Assembly: GCF_000499845.2 (NCBI RefSeq)
Contig: NC_023758.2
Coordinates: 7,479,665-7,543,664 of the forward strand
From: Phaseolus vulgaris
Lineage: Eukaryota; Streptophyta; Magnoliopsida; Fabales; Fabaceae
DNA length: 64,000 nt
Direction: 5' to 3'
Of this stretch, positions 1 to 13,500 are shown piece after piece. Numbering within the stretch: position 1 is the stretch's first letter; the number at the start of each line of letters is the position of its first letter. Made by a program: the position numbers and the translations under genes. The notes under the pieces are model-generated. The model had not been told where the DNA came from. It did no database searches and was given only the letters and a program-made list of their open reading frames with translations.

Positions 1-318
1 ACGGTGTCCACTGCCAACTCCCGTGGCATTTAAAACAAAAGAAAAGAAAAAGAAAATCTACTCTACACTCGAGTCCACCACATTTAATCATACATCACCA
101 GGTTGGGAGTTGGGAGTTTGGGACATAAAAAAATACTGAAAAGAGGACAGGGTACATATCTGTTGTTATTGGCTGATCTGTTTCTGTTTCTGTTTCTGTT
201 TCTGTGAACCCCACCTGATGTGTACCATTGTTCCGTTCATCCTGAGATGCAGGGAAGTCCCAACTGTTCTGATCTCATGATCAAAAACAAAAATTATATT
301 TACAGCTTCAACATCTGC
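1..318 (-). other. 3' flank and probable 3' UTR of SEC16
   Basis: This stretch lies just downstream of the SEC16 stop codon (319-321, minus) and probably holds its 3' UTR. No second gene is visible. On the plus strand, about five copies of the hexamer TTTCTG form a short microsatellite at about 176-206. No clear poly(A) signal could be fixed by eye. Confidence 0.5.
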
Positions 319-3300
319 TCAAAGTTCAACCTCGTGAAGATCTTCTCCATAGCTGCTACTTCTAGCAGGTGTGTGCATTGAAGATTCATCAGGCATAAAT
401 CTTGACGCTTCCAAAGGCCTAATATTGCCACTATTTGGAGGGCTATATGAATTATTAAGACCCCCACTCCATGAGGCTGCTCGGCGTGAATGAGCAAAAT
501 GAGAGTTACTTCCTTCTGTCGCTCCCTGGTTTGGGATGTTACCCAAGCTGGGAAACCTTTGCATGGTCATGGCCGTTGACGATACATGTGCTGGGTCTTG
601 GTATGACCACTCATTTGTAGCAGATGTTGAAAGATCTACATTTGTTGCACTAACTTCTTGATTGCTTTCTGATATCGCCTCCATTGCCTGCTCATTTGAC
701 GATGGTGCAGGACCAGGAACGAAAAACTTCGCATTGGCAGCAAGAGCCGGTTTAACAGATGGAACAGAAGGGGATTGAAACAGGTTTGCAGAGTTTCCCC
801 CACCTTGGTTGAAGGTGTCAACATACCTGTATAGTCCATTAAGCATTTTCATCAATATTATGCCTTTCAAATCTTGTCAACGAATAAGAAAATTTTCCGT
901 GTTTCTGGAAACCGAGCTAGCTGCAAAAGAATTGCAAGAACCCATAGGTTCTTCCTCAATTTAAATTTTATAATCTAACAGGGAACCAATGGAATGGGAG
1001 TTCGACATTACAATGCTTAGGAGCCAAGACACGAGTTACAAGGGATTGAAACCACCACCAATCCAAAATCAGACAATAGGTTTATGGATCTTCTTCTTTA
1101 TGTGTTACTCAATTTTTTCATTTCTATTCTATATGAGACCTAGATTATTCTTAACAATTTCCTAACAATCTCTCCTTAAGTGAGTCCCTTCCATATAGAT
1201 ACACTCCCCTCGAGTAGAAGCCTTTTTAACCACGAGTATTTCATTAGTGATCCTTACTTGTACTCCCATTCATCATAACAGGACATACTTGCTTGAAACC
1301 TCCGTCAGCAAAAATTTCCATAAGTGACCATATTAAACTCGCTTGAGCTGGTCATCAAAAACAAACTATCGGACTCTGATACCACTGTTGGGTCTTTCGA
1401 AAGGGGATTCACCAGGAGATTCAACAAACAATGAGCATGAACCAAATCAATACAAGAGATTGACACCACATTCAAACCAAAACCTTATGAAAATGGGGTT
1501 TGTATTCCTAGGGTTGTTGAACTTTCTCATTTTTACTTAATGTGGGACTTAGACTCATACTTGTATTCTTAATAAAACAAGCCCTACTCTTAATTATAAA
1601 TATAAATAATCTAGTAGACAAAAAGATTACCTTGACCGAACACCCATACGACCCCGGGCAGAGAATTGATTTGAGCTGGGTGGTATTGGTGGCATCCCTG
1701 GACTAAGTTCAGGGCTGGATATTCTTGTGTTTGACCCCTCCAAAGGAGGTGAACTTTCAGTCTTCAATGCAGATTTCAAGTTGTATTCAGTTGACCCATT
1801 CTGAAAAGCAGCAGTTGTTGGTGGTGGTGGAGGCAGTGCAGCTTCTTCAGCTGGAAGTGCTGCACCTTCCTCCACCCATCTCTTCAGTTTCTCATCATAA
1901 TAGAACTTGTTTTTCTCACCCAATTTAGCCTACATGAGATTAAAATAAGAACCATTAGAGAACTCACGTCAAAGCACTGTTGCAATTAAAAAGAAAATGA
2001 AACAACTAATCACACCTGCCGACCAGGGCGAGGTTTCAAAACTAGCCCAACTGTCTTTTGCAAAAGTTGTGATCCAAAGCCAAAGCGGGAAAAGCGGGAA
2101 GTACCCCCTGATGCCTGTGCTTTCCCTTGTGCATCAGGTGAGGTCATTTCCTTAAAAACATCAACCAGAACTTCTCGATCAAAACTCTAAATAACAGAAA
2201 ACATGCAGAGGAAGATGGAAATCAACAGTACACCTTTAACAGTACTCACACACCTGTCTAGGGATTCTACCAATATCTGGCTCAGAAACACTTCTATTAG
2301 GCTTTGGCATTCTATTATTGTCAGCTGTCCAGTCACTGATAGGTTCCATGGAAGCAGATGGAACTAAGGATGACACAGCCATTGTGGATTGACTGGAGGA
2401 TACTCTGGGTGCCATATGTTGGTAATGTTGTTCACTTCCATGAAAAGTTCCTTGAGATGATGATGGAGCAGGTGGAGGCAAACCTCCAACAACTCGATGA
2501 GCAGTGCTATCAAAAAAGTTGAGCAGTTTTCCTACTAATTTTCCAGGAGCCATATTTGCAGCATATCCACCCTGAAACATTTATTGATAAACAAGATGGT
2601 TACTGATCATTATCAACACTAACAAAATGAAGATTTTATATAAAGGACAAGTACCTGTTGGTGAGTTCTAATCCTCTCCTCAAGAGATGATGCTAATTGT
2701 TTCCACGTTTCTAATTCTGGAGCACGGCCAGTTTTCAAGGATTTCAGTAGCGCTTGGCAGTACCTGAAATCAAATAACAATAATAAGAGATCATATAAAA
2801 GGTAATGGCAATTAAATAATGTTACACGAACTTACTTCAATGAGTCTGAAACCTTCCCCACTTCAGCTAGCATATACGCATATATAAGCTTATACGGCTG
2901 AAATGGATGCAGAGTAAACTGAGAGTTTCCAAGCACTTTTGAATATTCATACAACTCGGTCCTCTGTCCAAGTACAAATCAGGCAAGATTAGTTTGAGTT
3001 ATTGAATAAACACATCATGTAACATACTGGATCATACTGAACATGTTCTTTTTAGAAAGTAACAGATCCTGAGAAGGAACAAGTAACACACAGACGGATT
3101 ATTTAAGAAGCTTACAAAACAAAAGCCTGAATAAGAAAAATAAAATTATTTTATTCAAAGAACAAATCAAGAAAGAAGAAAAATCAGAAAAGGCAGATTC
3201 AATCTTTTAAGCATCTAGATAAATATAGTACATATGAAACAGCCTCATCTGAGTCTACCCGAATTCTAGAACTATAACAATTGGTAACCACAAAATCTCT

Positions 3301-6300
3301 GAGATGAAGACAGAGTTTTGGGTAGATGGACGGACACAGCAATGACAGCATACAGAAAATTGTGAGGAAAGGACTCAAAAATGTACATTAATAAAAAGCC
3401 AAATTTTGTGGAAGATGCAACTTAAGAACTAGAGAGATTTCAAATTACCTGGATAGCCTCTGGAGTAGCATATGTTCGAGGAGATTTCCAGTGGTCTGCT
3501 CCTATTAGACAGAGTCTTGCACTATCTGAGTATGACTCAAAGTTTGCTTCAGCAACTAAATAGCAGATGTGTGCAGCAGTAATCTAAAATGAGAATCTTA
3601 AATGAGAACCAGAGAGGAAAACTGTAACAAGCCTTAAAAAAATGAAAGATTGAGAACTGTACCTCACTTCTTTCCTTCCACAAGCAATCACCCAGGTGAA
3701 TAATTACAAGTTCATCACCTTTGGTTCTGTTTGCAGTTATTACAGCCAGATTCTCCTCCCACTCGTCAAGCATACCATTAGACCCAACCTGAATGCCAAA
3801 TCAACAAAAAGTTGAGTTCCAAACAAAATAGAAACTGATAACCTCTGAAACTATTGAACCAATGAAACAATACATGTGGATTTGTTCAATTAGGATTACC
3901 TGTGCTGACACCTGACCCATGTTAGAAGCACCAGGATGCCCATTAATTGAGGAATCAGTAGAGAATACTTCAGCTGGTTGACCAGCAATTAGAAGGCATA
4001 ATGTGCGCAAAGGTGACCCTGCCACCAGCTGGCGAAGCGCCATTTGCTTCACTGTATCAACATAGAACTGCAACACAAATATGGACAAAATTCATCCCCC
4101 GACAAAAGCAGTACAAGAACAAAACTGTAAGACCCCAAAGGCACTCTCTAACCCAGGCATGAAATATCAGCAGAGTATTGAACAGTCTGAAAATTTGAGA
4201 TCTGACCTGATCACCAAGTTGTGAGGCAAGAACAAGTGCTGGTCCCCACAATTGTCCTTCTTGCGCACATTGTAAAGCCTCCTTCTTTCTCCCAGAGACA
4301 AGAAGATTTTGAACCTCAAGAGCCATTGCCTATATCAAAATCAAAATCAGCAAAGGAGGTACAAAACAATCTGGGAGTGGAAATGGGTCAGGAGTCAAAT
4401 ACAAACCCTCATTTGTCCTTCAGAGGCCAAATTTTGCAAGCAATGGCTTGGTGTCCCATATTGAGGGAACTCTGTGCCACTCATCTTGGAAGAAGCAAAA
4501 AGTTTTGCAACTGCAGATTCAGGAGTATCATTTTCCTGTATCAAAGCCAAACCCCAAATGGTTACATAATTAGCAAGTGGTGGATTACATGAGGAATATC
4601 ATTCAGGCAATAATATGACTGAGAATCACAGGTTATCCGGGGAATAATAAGAAAGCCAACGGTGGTTTTAGCCAAAGAAAAGAGGATAGAGGCCCACAGC
4701 TATTGGCAAAGCAATTACGAATTATAATGTCATAAACCACTCCAAACAGAAGTGATTCAAAAACAGAGAAATAAAGGACAATAACCGTCTGCATCATGAT
4801 AGAAACAATGCAGAATAGTGAACATCTAACATCTCCTAAAGATGAATGGTACGGCACTAAACAGAACGTCCCTCATAAAGTTATAGCATGACAATGTTTA
4901 CGTAAAGGGGGAAAAGAAACTGAATAACTACAGAAGTAACTTACTTTTAGTAGGGTGTCCGTCCCAAAAGGCGAACGTAGCTTTCCATAATGTTGACAAG
5001 CTATTTTAAGCAAGGAAAGAAGGAGTCTCAATCTTTCACCTTTCTTATAATCCAAGTCAGGTGATTCAAAATGTGCAATCCTCTCATCCAACCATTTGTA
5101 CAGTTCCTTACTTCCAACACTTCCACCAACCAATGGACCTGGGAAAGATTGCTGGCTCAGAGCACGAAAATAATCACTGGTACCATTTCCGATGCTCAAA
5201 GAATCCATACTTCCCGTGACAACTTCTATCAAGTTCAACACAGAAACAGAACCTTGTACAGAATCCTTCAAATATAAATGAATATACTGAGTTAATCGCT
5301 TTGATAAATTACTCACAGGAATGTAGAGAATAAATAGGAAACATTATTGATCAACCTCGAAGTTTTTCAAAAACCACATAAAGCATAACATCAAAACTAA
5401 AAAGAGGGATCAAGAATTAACCTGGCTTCCGTATGATGAGCTCAAAAGATTACGATCTTTCATTATGATGAGTTTTCCCCCAAATCCAAAAGTTACCAGA
5501 GCATGAGCAGGACGTCCGGCTGATGATCTCCCAACATCAGGGGCATGTGAAAACTGATGCCCTCCCTGAATTGATTGCGGAGAGTAACTAAAGGGCTTTT
5601 TATTTTCAGTAAAATCATTTGAAAAAACATTTTGTTCACCAAACTTAGTGCTTGAATAATTAAACTGTTGACCAGTGTCCCCACTTGGGCCAAAGCTTCG
5701 TGGTTCAAAAGTTCCATTAGCCAAACCGTGATTGTGGTTTACTTTATTGTACAGTGTAACTGATCCAAAAGAACTAGAGGTATGTTGTTGATCTTTGTTC
5801 TCAGAAAAACTTGGACCATATGAATGATGAATTTGTTGGTTGCCACCAGAACTTATTTTATCCCCTCTTGAAGCAGTCCCAGTTGTGTACATCTCAAAAC
5901 CCTGCTTATGGTTAGTGGCATACGAACCACTCCAGCTGCCATCTACAGCCTGGCTATCAAAGCTCTGCGGTACATACTTATCAGCTTGGCCGTATTCACC
6001 ATACAAACTATTATCATTTGGCAAGAAAGTACTGGTAGAAGCATGTCCATTTTCTTGTCCAAGACCAGAAGGCTGGACGGTTGAATTGTAAGTTTCCAAT
6101 GAACGCCATTCTTGGGCAATGGTGTCATAATACCAACCAGGATACTGAGGATCAAAAACCATATGCTCTGGATACCCACTGTTCCCTTGTGAAACCTGAC
6201 TCCAGCTAGATACATTTTCAGTTCTGCCAGTTTCAGCTAAAGTTCCACCAATAGATTGAGCAGTTTGCTGCATGTAAGAGATCTCTGTTTTTCCAGCAGA

Positions 6301-7194
6301 AGCAGCAGTCCAATCTGCAGCTGTATTGGCTTCGGAGCTTTGCTGAGTAGTGGCGGTTGCACTATACCCATCAATTTGATACCATTGTCCACTGTTGTGG
6401 TCATATTTCCAGCCAGGATAAAGATCCTCGCAGTACTGGCTACTACTCAGATCTTGTCCATTTGTGTGATCATCTGAAGATGCAACATAATTTTGATCAT
6501 TTTGATATTGTACATGATTAACTGAAGCATTTAAACCATCACCTTGCCTGTTTGTGTGGCTTTCTAAAGATTCATAACCTTCACCCTCCTGATATTGCAC
6601 ATAATTACCTGAGGAATTTAAGCCAACATTTTGAACTTCATTACCTGGCTTCGCCTGACTACTTAAATTATCATATACGTTCCCTTGAAAATTACCAGAC
6701 TGATCTCCCAACTCACTGAAAAAGTCAGAATACGAACCAAACCCATCACCTCCATTCAAATCAGCATGAAAAGAATTCCAACCCACCTCCTTAACCCCAG
6801 AACTACCGACTTTATCACTTGTGCCAACAGCTGAAGCAGACGTATCTTCCGATCTCACCCCAACCCCATCATGACTGGGATCCACGTTACTATCAAATCC
6901 AACTGAAGTAGAAGAGGGTACAGAATTCCCCTCCTGTTCAAGTCTCACATCGGATTCCGCAGTACCCAACTCCCCTTTGACTTCAACCCCACTCTCACCA
7001 ACATAAGAATTCTCAGATACAGTAGTGGCATCGACATCACTGATTCCCAGATTTGCAAATGCATTAGCCTCATCCGAATCATCACCCCCTTCATCATGGC
7101 CAGAATTAACAGGCTCCATGTCATCCTCAACCAGTTTATCAAAGAAATCCTCATCCGTCTGATCCTCCAAGTGAAATGGAGGATTCGAAGCCAT
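319..7194 (-). CDS. SEC16: SEC16-type protein transport scaffold, 13 coding exons, 1423 aa
   Basis: Peripheral ER-membrane protein that scaffolds COPII coat assembly at ER exit sites (Arabidopsis SEC16A/B, also MAIGO5). Coding exons on the minus strand, first to last: 7194-5422, 5265-4945, 4535-4407, 4329-4207, 4067-3900, 3788-3663, 3583-3449, 2963-2836, 2763-2655, 2571-2254, 2150-2016, 1929-1631, 826-319. All introns are GT-AG and the sum is 4272 nt, in frame. Residues 1-560 are acidic and low-complexity, with two aromatic YPGW repeats and two related repeats containing VQYQ. The Sec16 central domain starts near residue 555 (TFGFGGKLIIMKD) and runs to about 700. The helical Sec16_C/ACE1 region, which binds SEC13, covers about 700-1010. 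A proline/serine-rich tail follows, with the conserved KNKFYYDEKLKRWVEEGA motif. The start is the first ATG of the long exon, in good context (ATGGC). The length fits plant SEC16. It appears functional. Confidence 0.95.
970..1579 (-). mobile_element. TRIM-type mini retroelement in the last SEC16 intron
   Basis: Two similar blocks of about 190 bp (about 970-1167 and 1386-1579) are direct repeats and read as LTRs on the minus strand. Next to the right block a minus-strand primer binding site, TGGTATCAGAGTCC, lies at 1371-1384, matching the 3' end of plant initiator tRNA-Met. A purine-rich tract (minus strand AAGGAGAGAT, about 1168-1178) adjoins the left block. There is no coding capacity between them. 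Short LTRs, PBS, PPT and an internal part of about 220 bp fit a TRIM. The left boundary is approximate and no target duplication was fixed. It lies wholly within intron 12 (827-1630), in the same orientation as the gene. Confidence 0.7.
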
Positions 7195-7610
7195 CGACCA
7201 AAAACCCTAACCCTTCACAGATTACCCTCGATCCCAAAAAAACACGCTCAATCAACCTCAGATTTCGCCTCTCACAACTCCTAACCTCAGCGTCAAGCTA
7301 AACCTCGAGATCCAGAACAAAAAATCTCGAAGCTACTGCTCCCTTGAAAGCTGAACCTCGAGTACAAGGTGCAATAACCAAAGCAGAAAACAAGATCTGG
7401 GAATTCTGAAACGCACGCAATCCAATGACCAGAAAGCAATGAAAACGTACCGGGAAACTGCAAAAACCTAAGAGCCTTAATTCAACAATACAACTCCGCG
7501 ATCCCTTTTGTCAATCTTGCAGACAACCATGTAGAGAGTATTTGGAGAGAGGAAAAGCCCTCGATTTCGCAATTCCCACTCACCACCAAGAACACAATAC
7601 AACTATGTTT
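7195..7610 (-). promoter_or_regulatory. SEC16 5' leader and proximal upstream region
   Basis: Sequence directly upstream of the SEC16 ATG on the minus strand. It is less AT-rich than the spacer beyond 7600, as expected of a transcribed leader. A good splice donor (CCCG|GTACG, at 7450 on the minus strand) with acceptors near 7405 or 7350 suggests a possible 5' UTR intron. The nearer pair would give only 45 nt, too short for plants; the farther gives about 100 nt. The transcription start was not located. Confidence 0.4.
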
Positions 7611-9360
7611 TTTTCAGTTTTAGATTATTTATTTTTTATATATGATAAACAGTTTATAATCTATTCTGTAATAAAAAAAAAATATTTGTCTACTTGACAA
7701 ACTTTTACGACGGTAGCAAGAGATTAGGCAACCGTTTTAAAAAACGTCATAGCTCAAAATTTATCCAGTAAAAATAGTTATTTGATTTATATACACAATT
7801 AGAAAAAAAGACACTGTATAGTATTTAAAAATAAAATTATCAATAATAGTTACATGGAAAATAATAATAATCCATAATATGATATCTTTTTTATTTTTTA
7901 TTTTCAAAAATACTTAATAGTAAAATAAACATATGAAATGAGAGAATAATATATAATATATTATTTTTACTTGAGTTATTTTATTCACCTCGTGTCTCGT
8001 CGTCCTTTTTTTATTTCCACGTAGTTTTTTTTAAATATAAATTTAAACAAATAATAACTTCGATAATTTATAAAAAAATGTTAGTGACAAATTGTTGTGT
8101 ACCGTTGTTGAAAAAGAAGATGATGACAAAAAGTGACATGAAAAATGTGCAAATCTAACCTCCACGTACTATTTTGTCACTTCACCTGTTGCTTGAAGGA
8201 GAAGGAGGGTGTGGTAGAGTCAAAGGCCCTTCTCACATGCTATATATATTATCCAAAGGTATAATCATCAAAAAAATCAAAATTTCCCAACATGAGTTTC
8301 CCAGCTAAAATGTATGAAATTTTATGCAACAAGTATATAAATATATATATAAAAAAAATATTTAAATTAAATTTAAAACTTTAAGATACTTGTCATACCA
8401 ATGATATAGTTTTAAAATAAAATAAAATAAAAAATCATCTCCCTAAGAATTTCAGTATATATTCGTTGTATTTTCCTAGAAAAAATTATTAAAAAAATAG
8501 TTTTATCAAAATTAATTAATTATTATATTAAATAAATTAAATATTATTTAATAATTGATAGTTATATCTTGATAATTAATTTAGAAATTAATTTATAGAT
8601 ATTATTAAATTATTATTTTAGATATTGATAGTTTTTTTAATCTCTAAAATAATATTTAATTTAGTTAATATAATATTATTATTTTTGTCTTAAAATTAAT
8701 TTTTATTTAATAAATTTTTTTTGTATATTAATATGAATTTTTTTCTTTTCTTAAAAAAAATGTTTTTAAATATTCGGTTTTTATTTAACTTTTTTATCTC
8801 TGTATATTTTTTCATCAGATTATGCTATAAAATAAGTGACCAAAATATAAAAAAATACTAAATATTTTTGTTTTTAGTAAGTTTTATACTCCTATATTCT
8901 TTTTTTTCTTTTTTTCGCATTTGAAATTTAGTACTCTATAAGTAGATCAGCAGTAAAAGAAATATTTGATTGCATTAGGTTAGTATTTATATGTGGATAA
9001 AGTTAATACATTTATGAAATTTTGAAATTTCTTGGTATCCTTTTGAGAAGTTTTAAAGATTATAAAACAAAATTTTCTAGCGTAACTATTACTAGGAAAA
9101 ACTTACGCTATCTAAATTTAGAATTGGATTTCACGAATGTTGTTAAATTTAGAATTTTGATTTCTTACATTGTGAATAATAAATTGGAAAGTATGCTTAT
9201 TTATTTAGAACTATGATCTAAAATAAGTAAATAAATAAATAAAAGTTTTTAACATGGTATTGAATGAATAATAGTTTTTAAGTTTTAGTATTGGTTTATT
9301 TGTGCATATATCTAAATAGAAACTTTGATATGCTAAATGAAGTTAGTATTGTAGGTACCT
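7611..9360. other. AT-rich intergenic spacer
   Basis: No gene, RNA or clear repeat boundary is visible. The sequence is very AT-rich with poly-A/T and TA runs. A short stretch near 7708-7750 contains ACGACGGT and AACCGTT motifs like those inside the CACTA element at 18-19 kb, and may be a remnant of that family. Confidence 0.5.
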
Positions 9361-9632
9361 TGTTAACATATTTAATTTTCTATTATACATTATTGGACTT
9401 TGTTTGTTTGGTCCAATTTTCCTTTTCTGTCTTAGCTAGGTTTTAATCTTTTTCTTAAATATACCCCGTGTATTTTACTCTCTAATATACAAGTGAATAA
9501 AAGAAGTTTATTTTATATTTAGTTTTCTCTACAATTAGGGTTTATCAATTACGATTACGTGCGATTACATACACTATATTAAACCATCACATCAGGCAAG
9601 AAATATTAATCTTCATTTACTATACTATAATA
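9361..9632 (+). repeat. 5' LTR of the copia element
   Basis: 272-bp LTR starting TGTTAACA and ending just before the PBS TGGTATCAGAGTC at 9633. It contains the block reading CTAATATACAAGTGAATAAA that is also present at 15179 and, inverted, at about 15730. It ends AATA rather than the usual CA, so the terminal dinucleotide is altered or the true edge is one or two bases away. Confidence 0.8.
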
Positions 9633-9872
9633 TGGTATCAGAGTCATTTTTGAGCCTATCCTAGCGAGTGTTTGTTGGGTTTATCAGGCCACCACCCATA
9701 ATATGTTATCTCACGCACGAGCTTCTATCTATCACTCTTGGCGTGAGGGGGTGTTGGAGATCTCACATCGACTAGAGATTAGAGCCTTTCATTATATATA
9801 AGTGGGTGCAAACCTCAACCCTATGAGCCGGTTTTATGGGGTTGAGTTAGGCTTAAAGTCCACTTTCTAATA
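9633..9872 (+). mobile_element. TRIM internal part plus TRIM 3' LTR fused behind the copia LTR
   Basis: Starts with a PBS (9633), runs 118 bp to a polypurine tract (GTGAGGGGG, ending 9751), then a 121-bp LTR-like block starting TGTTGGAGATC (9752-9872). A second PBS-like site, TGGTATCAAGAGC, follows at 9873. This is the layout of a TRIM missing its own 5' LTR, with the unrelated copia LTR in that place. The whole 9361-9872 cassette recurs inverted at 15347-15870. Confidence 0.65.
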
Positions 9873-9953
9873 TGGTATCAAGAGCTCTGCTGCGTTTCTC
9901 TTTGATTTTTATTTTCCTCTTTGCTGTTCTTGGTTTTTTTTATTTTTAAAATA

Positions 9954-12203
9954 AAGTGTGAGGATCGTGCTATGCAATTTTTAAGAGGATTAAATGATCA
10001 GTATAAAAATATTAGTTCTCATGTTTTGCTCATGGATCCCATTCCTGCCATATCCAAAAAAATTTCCTTGGTTGTCCAACAAGAGAGACAATTATCCACT
10101 GTTGTTCCTACCCCTAATCTTCATAGTCTTAACAGTACTCGCACTACTACATGCAATTTTTGTGGTAAATACAGTCATACTGAAGCTGTTTGTTTTCGAA
10201 AAGTGGGTTTTCCTTCTGGTGATGTTAAAACCTCAGTTTTCTTCTACTAGAAAAATTTGCACTTTTTGTAATCGTCTTGGCCACACTGTAGACACCTGTT
10301 ATAAAAAGCATGGGTTTCCTCCTGGCTACAAATTCACTAATAGGACATCCCAAGCCAACTATATGTTTACTAATAACCCTTTTTCTGAGTCTTTTTCTAA
10401 AGAACAGGATGTAAAGGGGATTCAACTTACATCACAGCAGTGTCAATTCCTAACCAAAATTTTGTGTCAGCAAAACCTTGAGGATCTTGCCCTTCACACT
10501 CAAATTAATCAAGTCGGCACCTTCTCGGCGGATAAAATCACCAATACCGAGCAATCTTCAACGGGTAAGTTTTTCTCTTCACTATCTGCTATAAAAGAAT
10601 CTTGGCTTGTTGATTCTGGTGCCAGGGATCATGTTTGCCACAATTTGAGAGCTTTTACTACTTGCACTAAAATCAAACTTGTCTTAATTAGTCTCCCAAA
10701 TGGCCAAACTGTTTATGCCACATATTTTGGTTTAGTACATTTTTCGGCCAAGTTTTATTTGTTTGATGTGTTATATGTGCCTAATTTTCAATTAAACTTA
10801 ATATCTGTTTCCAAACTCACACCAACTTAAATGCACTTTAACTTTCACTTTAACTCACTGCATTATACAGGACAATCTCACCCAAGAGAGGATTGGTACA
10901 GTTGAAGCCATTGCTGGCTTATACCCTGTCACTACCTTGCCTGCTTCTAGTCGCTCTAAACCACATAATTTTGCTCCTCTTATTAATTGTAATATCACGG
11001 ACAAAACACTGTGGCACTATAGACTAGGACACCCTTCACATGAAAGATTACAGGTCTTACGCAAACAATACCCTTTTATTACTATTGATACTCATCATGT
11101 ATGTGACACTTGTAGTCGTGCAAAACAGAGAAAACTTCATTTCACTTTAAGTACTACTGCTATCTCTGCTATTTTTGATCTTGTACACTTTGATATTTGG
11201 GGACCCTGTTCCATAACTTCTATGCAAGGTTTTCGTTATTTCTTAACTATTGTTGATGATTACTCGCGTTATACTTGGGTTATTTTGCTGCATAATAAAT
11301 CTGAAGTGCGTCCGCACATCATTAACTTCACTGTTTTTGTTCAAAATCATTTCAAAACTAATATCAAAACGATTCGTACTAACAATGGTGTTGAGTTTGC
11401 TATGTCAAATTTTTATGCTTCAAAGGGAATTACACATCAAACATCTTGTGTTTACGTTCCACAATGTCATTTTGTGGAACGTAAACATCAACACATATTA
11501 AATGTAACCAGGGCCTTACTTTTTCAAGCAAATCTTCCTCCTATTTTTTGGGAATTTGCTGTAAATCATGTTGTTTTCTTAATAAATTATATTCCTACTC
11601 CATTACTTAATAACATCACTCCTCATGAACAATTGTCTGGAAAACCGTATGACATTTCCTTTTTAAAAGTGTTTGGTTGCCTATGTTATGCTAGTACCAT
11701 TACTGCACATAGGAAGAAATTAAATGATAGATCTACCAAAGATATTTTTCTTGGTTTCCCGCAAAATACAAAAGGTTATATTGTCTTAAATTTAAAGTTT
11801 CATCGAATAGAGATATCAAGACATATAATTTTTCATGAAACCCACTTTCCATATAAATTGGATATTGGCTTGCCTAGGGACCCCAACACTTTATCTCTCC
11901 CTATTTCTAACGCATATAATTATGCTCTTGATTTTTTTTTCTGATACTGCACCTCTTGCCGAGCCGTGTGCCTCTACTCCTGCACCATATACTGCCCCTC
12001 CACCAGCCTCATTATCCTTTGATCTTCCAACAAATAATGTATATGCTCCTGCATCCAACACTGCACCTCCACCAACATTATCTCTTCATGCACCTCCAGG
12101 AAGCACTTCACCCCATTTTCCAAGAAGATCAGCTCGTCCTCACCGACAACCTGCCTATCTTTCCGATTTCCACACAACAACCAACACTGTAAGTAGTAGA
12201 TAT
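9954..12203 (+). pseudogene. Degenerate copia gag-protease-integrase
   Basis: Three frames carry consecutive parts of one polyprotein. Gag C-terminus with a CX2CX4HX4C zinc knuckle is at about 9954-10240. A second CX2CX4HX4C knuckle and a protease with the motif WLVDSGA lie at 10240-10826. The pre-integrase domain (LWHYRLGHPS, CX2C) and integrase core are at about 10830-11944, and a proline-rich linker at 11945-12203. Shifts fall near 10240, 10826 and 11940. The second catalytic aspartate of integrase is replaced (RTNNG instead of R-S-D-N-G). The gag N-terminus is missing. Confidence 0.85.
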
Positions 12204-13500
12204 TGTTAGAGTTAAACAGTGTCTAAGTTCAAGAGGGGAGGGGTGAATTGAGCTTATCAAATTTTCGCAAAAGAACCTGATTTACAGTGTAGCAGAGGTG
12301 AAAAGAGCAGATTGATTTTGAATGTAACAGATTGTTTTACCAAATGACTTTAGCACAAACTGAACTTGATCAACAAGGTGTAGATCAACCAGCAGGAATA
12401 GTAGAAACAAATTGATTAACTTTCACAGCTTATAAAGTTGCAGATTGTATCACAGGATTAATCAATTTTACTTAACACAAAGCATCTAGAGTAATGGACA
12501 AATGTCACAGTTCAGTCAAGAAAAACAATTCACCCTTTAGCCATATTACAGATTCACAAGAGAATTTTTATACTGGTTCACTCATCAAGAGCTACGTCCA
12601 GTTCACCTTACTCCAAGGTGGAATCCACTAAAACAGATACAATCAATTACAGCATACACAGCAGTTCTTGAACCCTTCAAGAACTTCAACAACCAAGGCT
12701 GAAAAACACTATTTTAGCATGCCTTGCACTCCAAGAAACCCTATCAAGGAGTGAATAACACTTATACCTATTACAAGAATGAATAAGGGAAAGATTACAC
12801 CTGAAATTGTGTTGCAAGAACATAAACCAGTTGTTCTAGTTGCTCCAAGACAGTACCAACACCTTCATCCAGCACAAGGTTCTTTAAGAACAAGCACACA
12901 TCTATTTTCTATTGAAGAACCTTTGTAAAACCTTTTCAATTCTCTTTCTCACACAATAAATGTTTTATCTCTGTAAAAACTGTGTTTACTCAGCATATGT
13001 TCATGAGAGAAAAGCATTTTATTTTATAGAGAATAATTCTTAAACACTTTTCAAAAAACAGTTTCAAAGCAGTTATAAGAACAACAGATTGATTCCAAAA
13101 ACAACAGGTTAAATGTTAACAAAACTGCCAGCTCAACTTAACTGAAATAACAGACTGAGCTTTACCTTTGGTGCCCTAACAGAATTTTGAAAAGCCTTTT
13201 AACAGAGCAAAAATAAACATATTGTTTCTCAAGAAAACAGATTTATTTTTGTATTGAGTCAAACCTTTTAAGAACACTTTAAAAAAAAATTCCAAAACCA
13301 TTTAACCTCATTATGTGCTTGACCTTACTACCTTGATTTGGCATCCAGGATGGGTCATGCAGCAAAAGGCAACCTTGAATACACACAAACCTAAAGTACA
13401 AGATCATCTAAGACACATTGCAACCTTCAAAGCAAACTAGCTAAAGACTACATCAAACACACTAATGCAAGGTAGAGATGAGCTTCATCCATCTTCAACA
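12204..13500 (-). repeat. 3' LTR of an inverted Sirevirus-like element
   Basis: 1297 bp bounded by TGTTAGAG at 12204 and TTCAACA at 13500, so TG...CA in either reading. On the minus strand it is preceded by the polypurine tract CAGGGGGAGAT (13501-13511), which marks it as a 3' LTR. It shares style and ends with the LTR at 39879-41013 (TGTTAGA start, GAGGGGTGAATTG near the start, CTTCATC block before the end). Confidence 0.75.

Noticed and set aside
7406..7450. 45-nt 5' UTR intron in SEC16
   Set aside because: Too short for a normal plant intron; a longer one ending near 7350 is possible but unproven.
9752..9872. The 121-bp block as an ordinary part of the copia leader
   Set aside because: It has its own PPT before and PBS after it and recurs inverted with the cassette, so a TRIM LTR explains it better.
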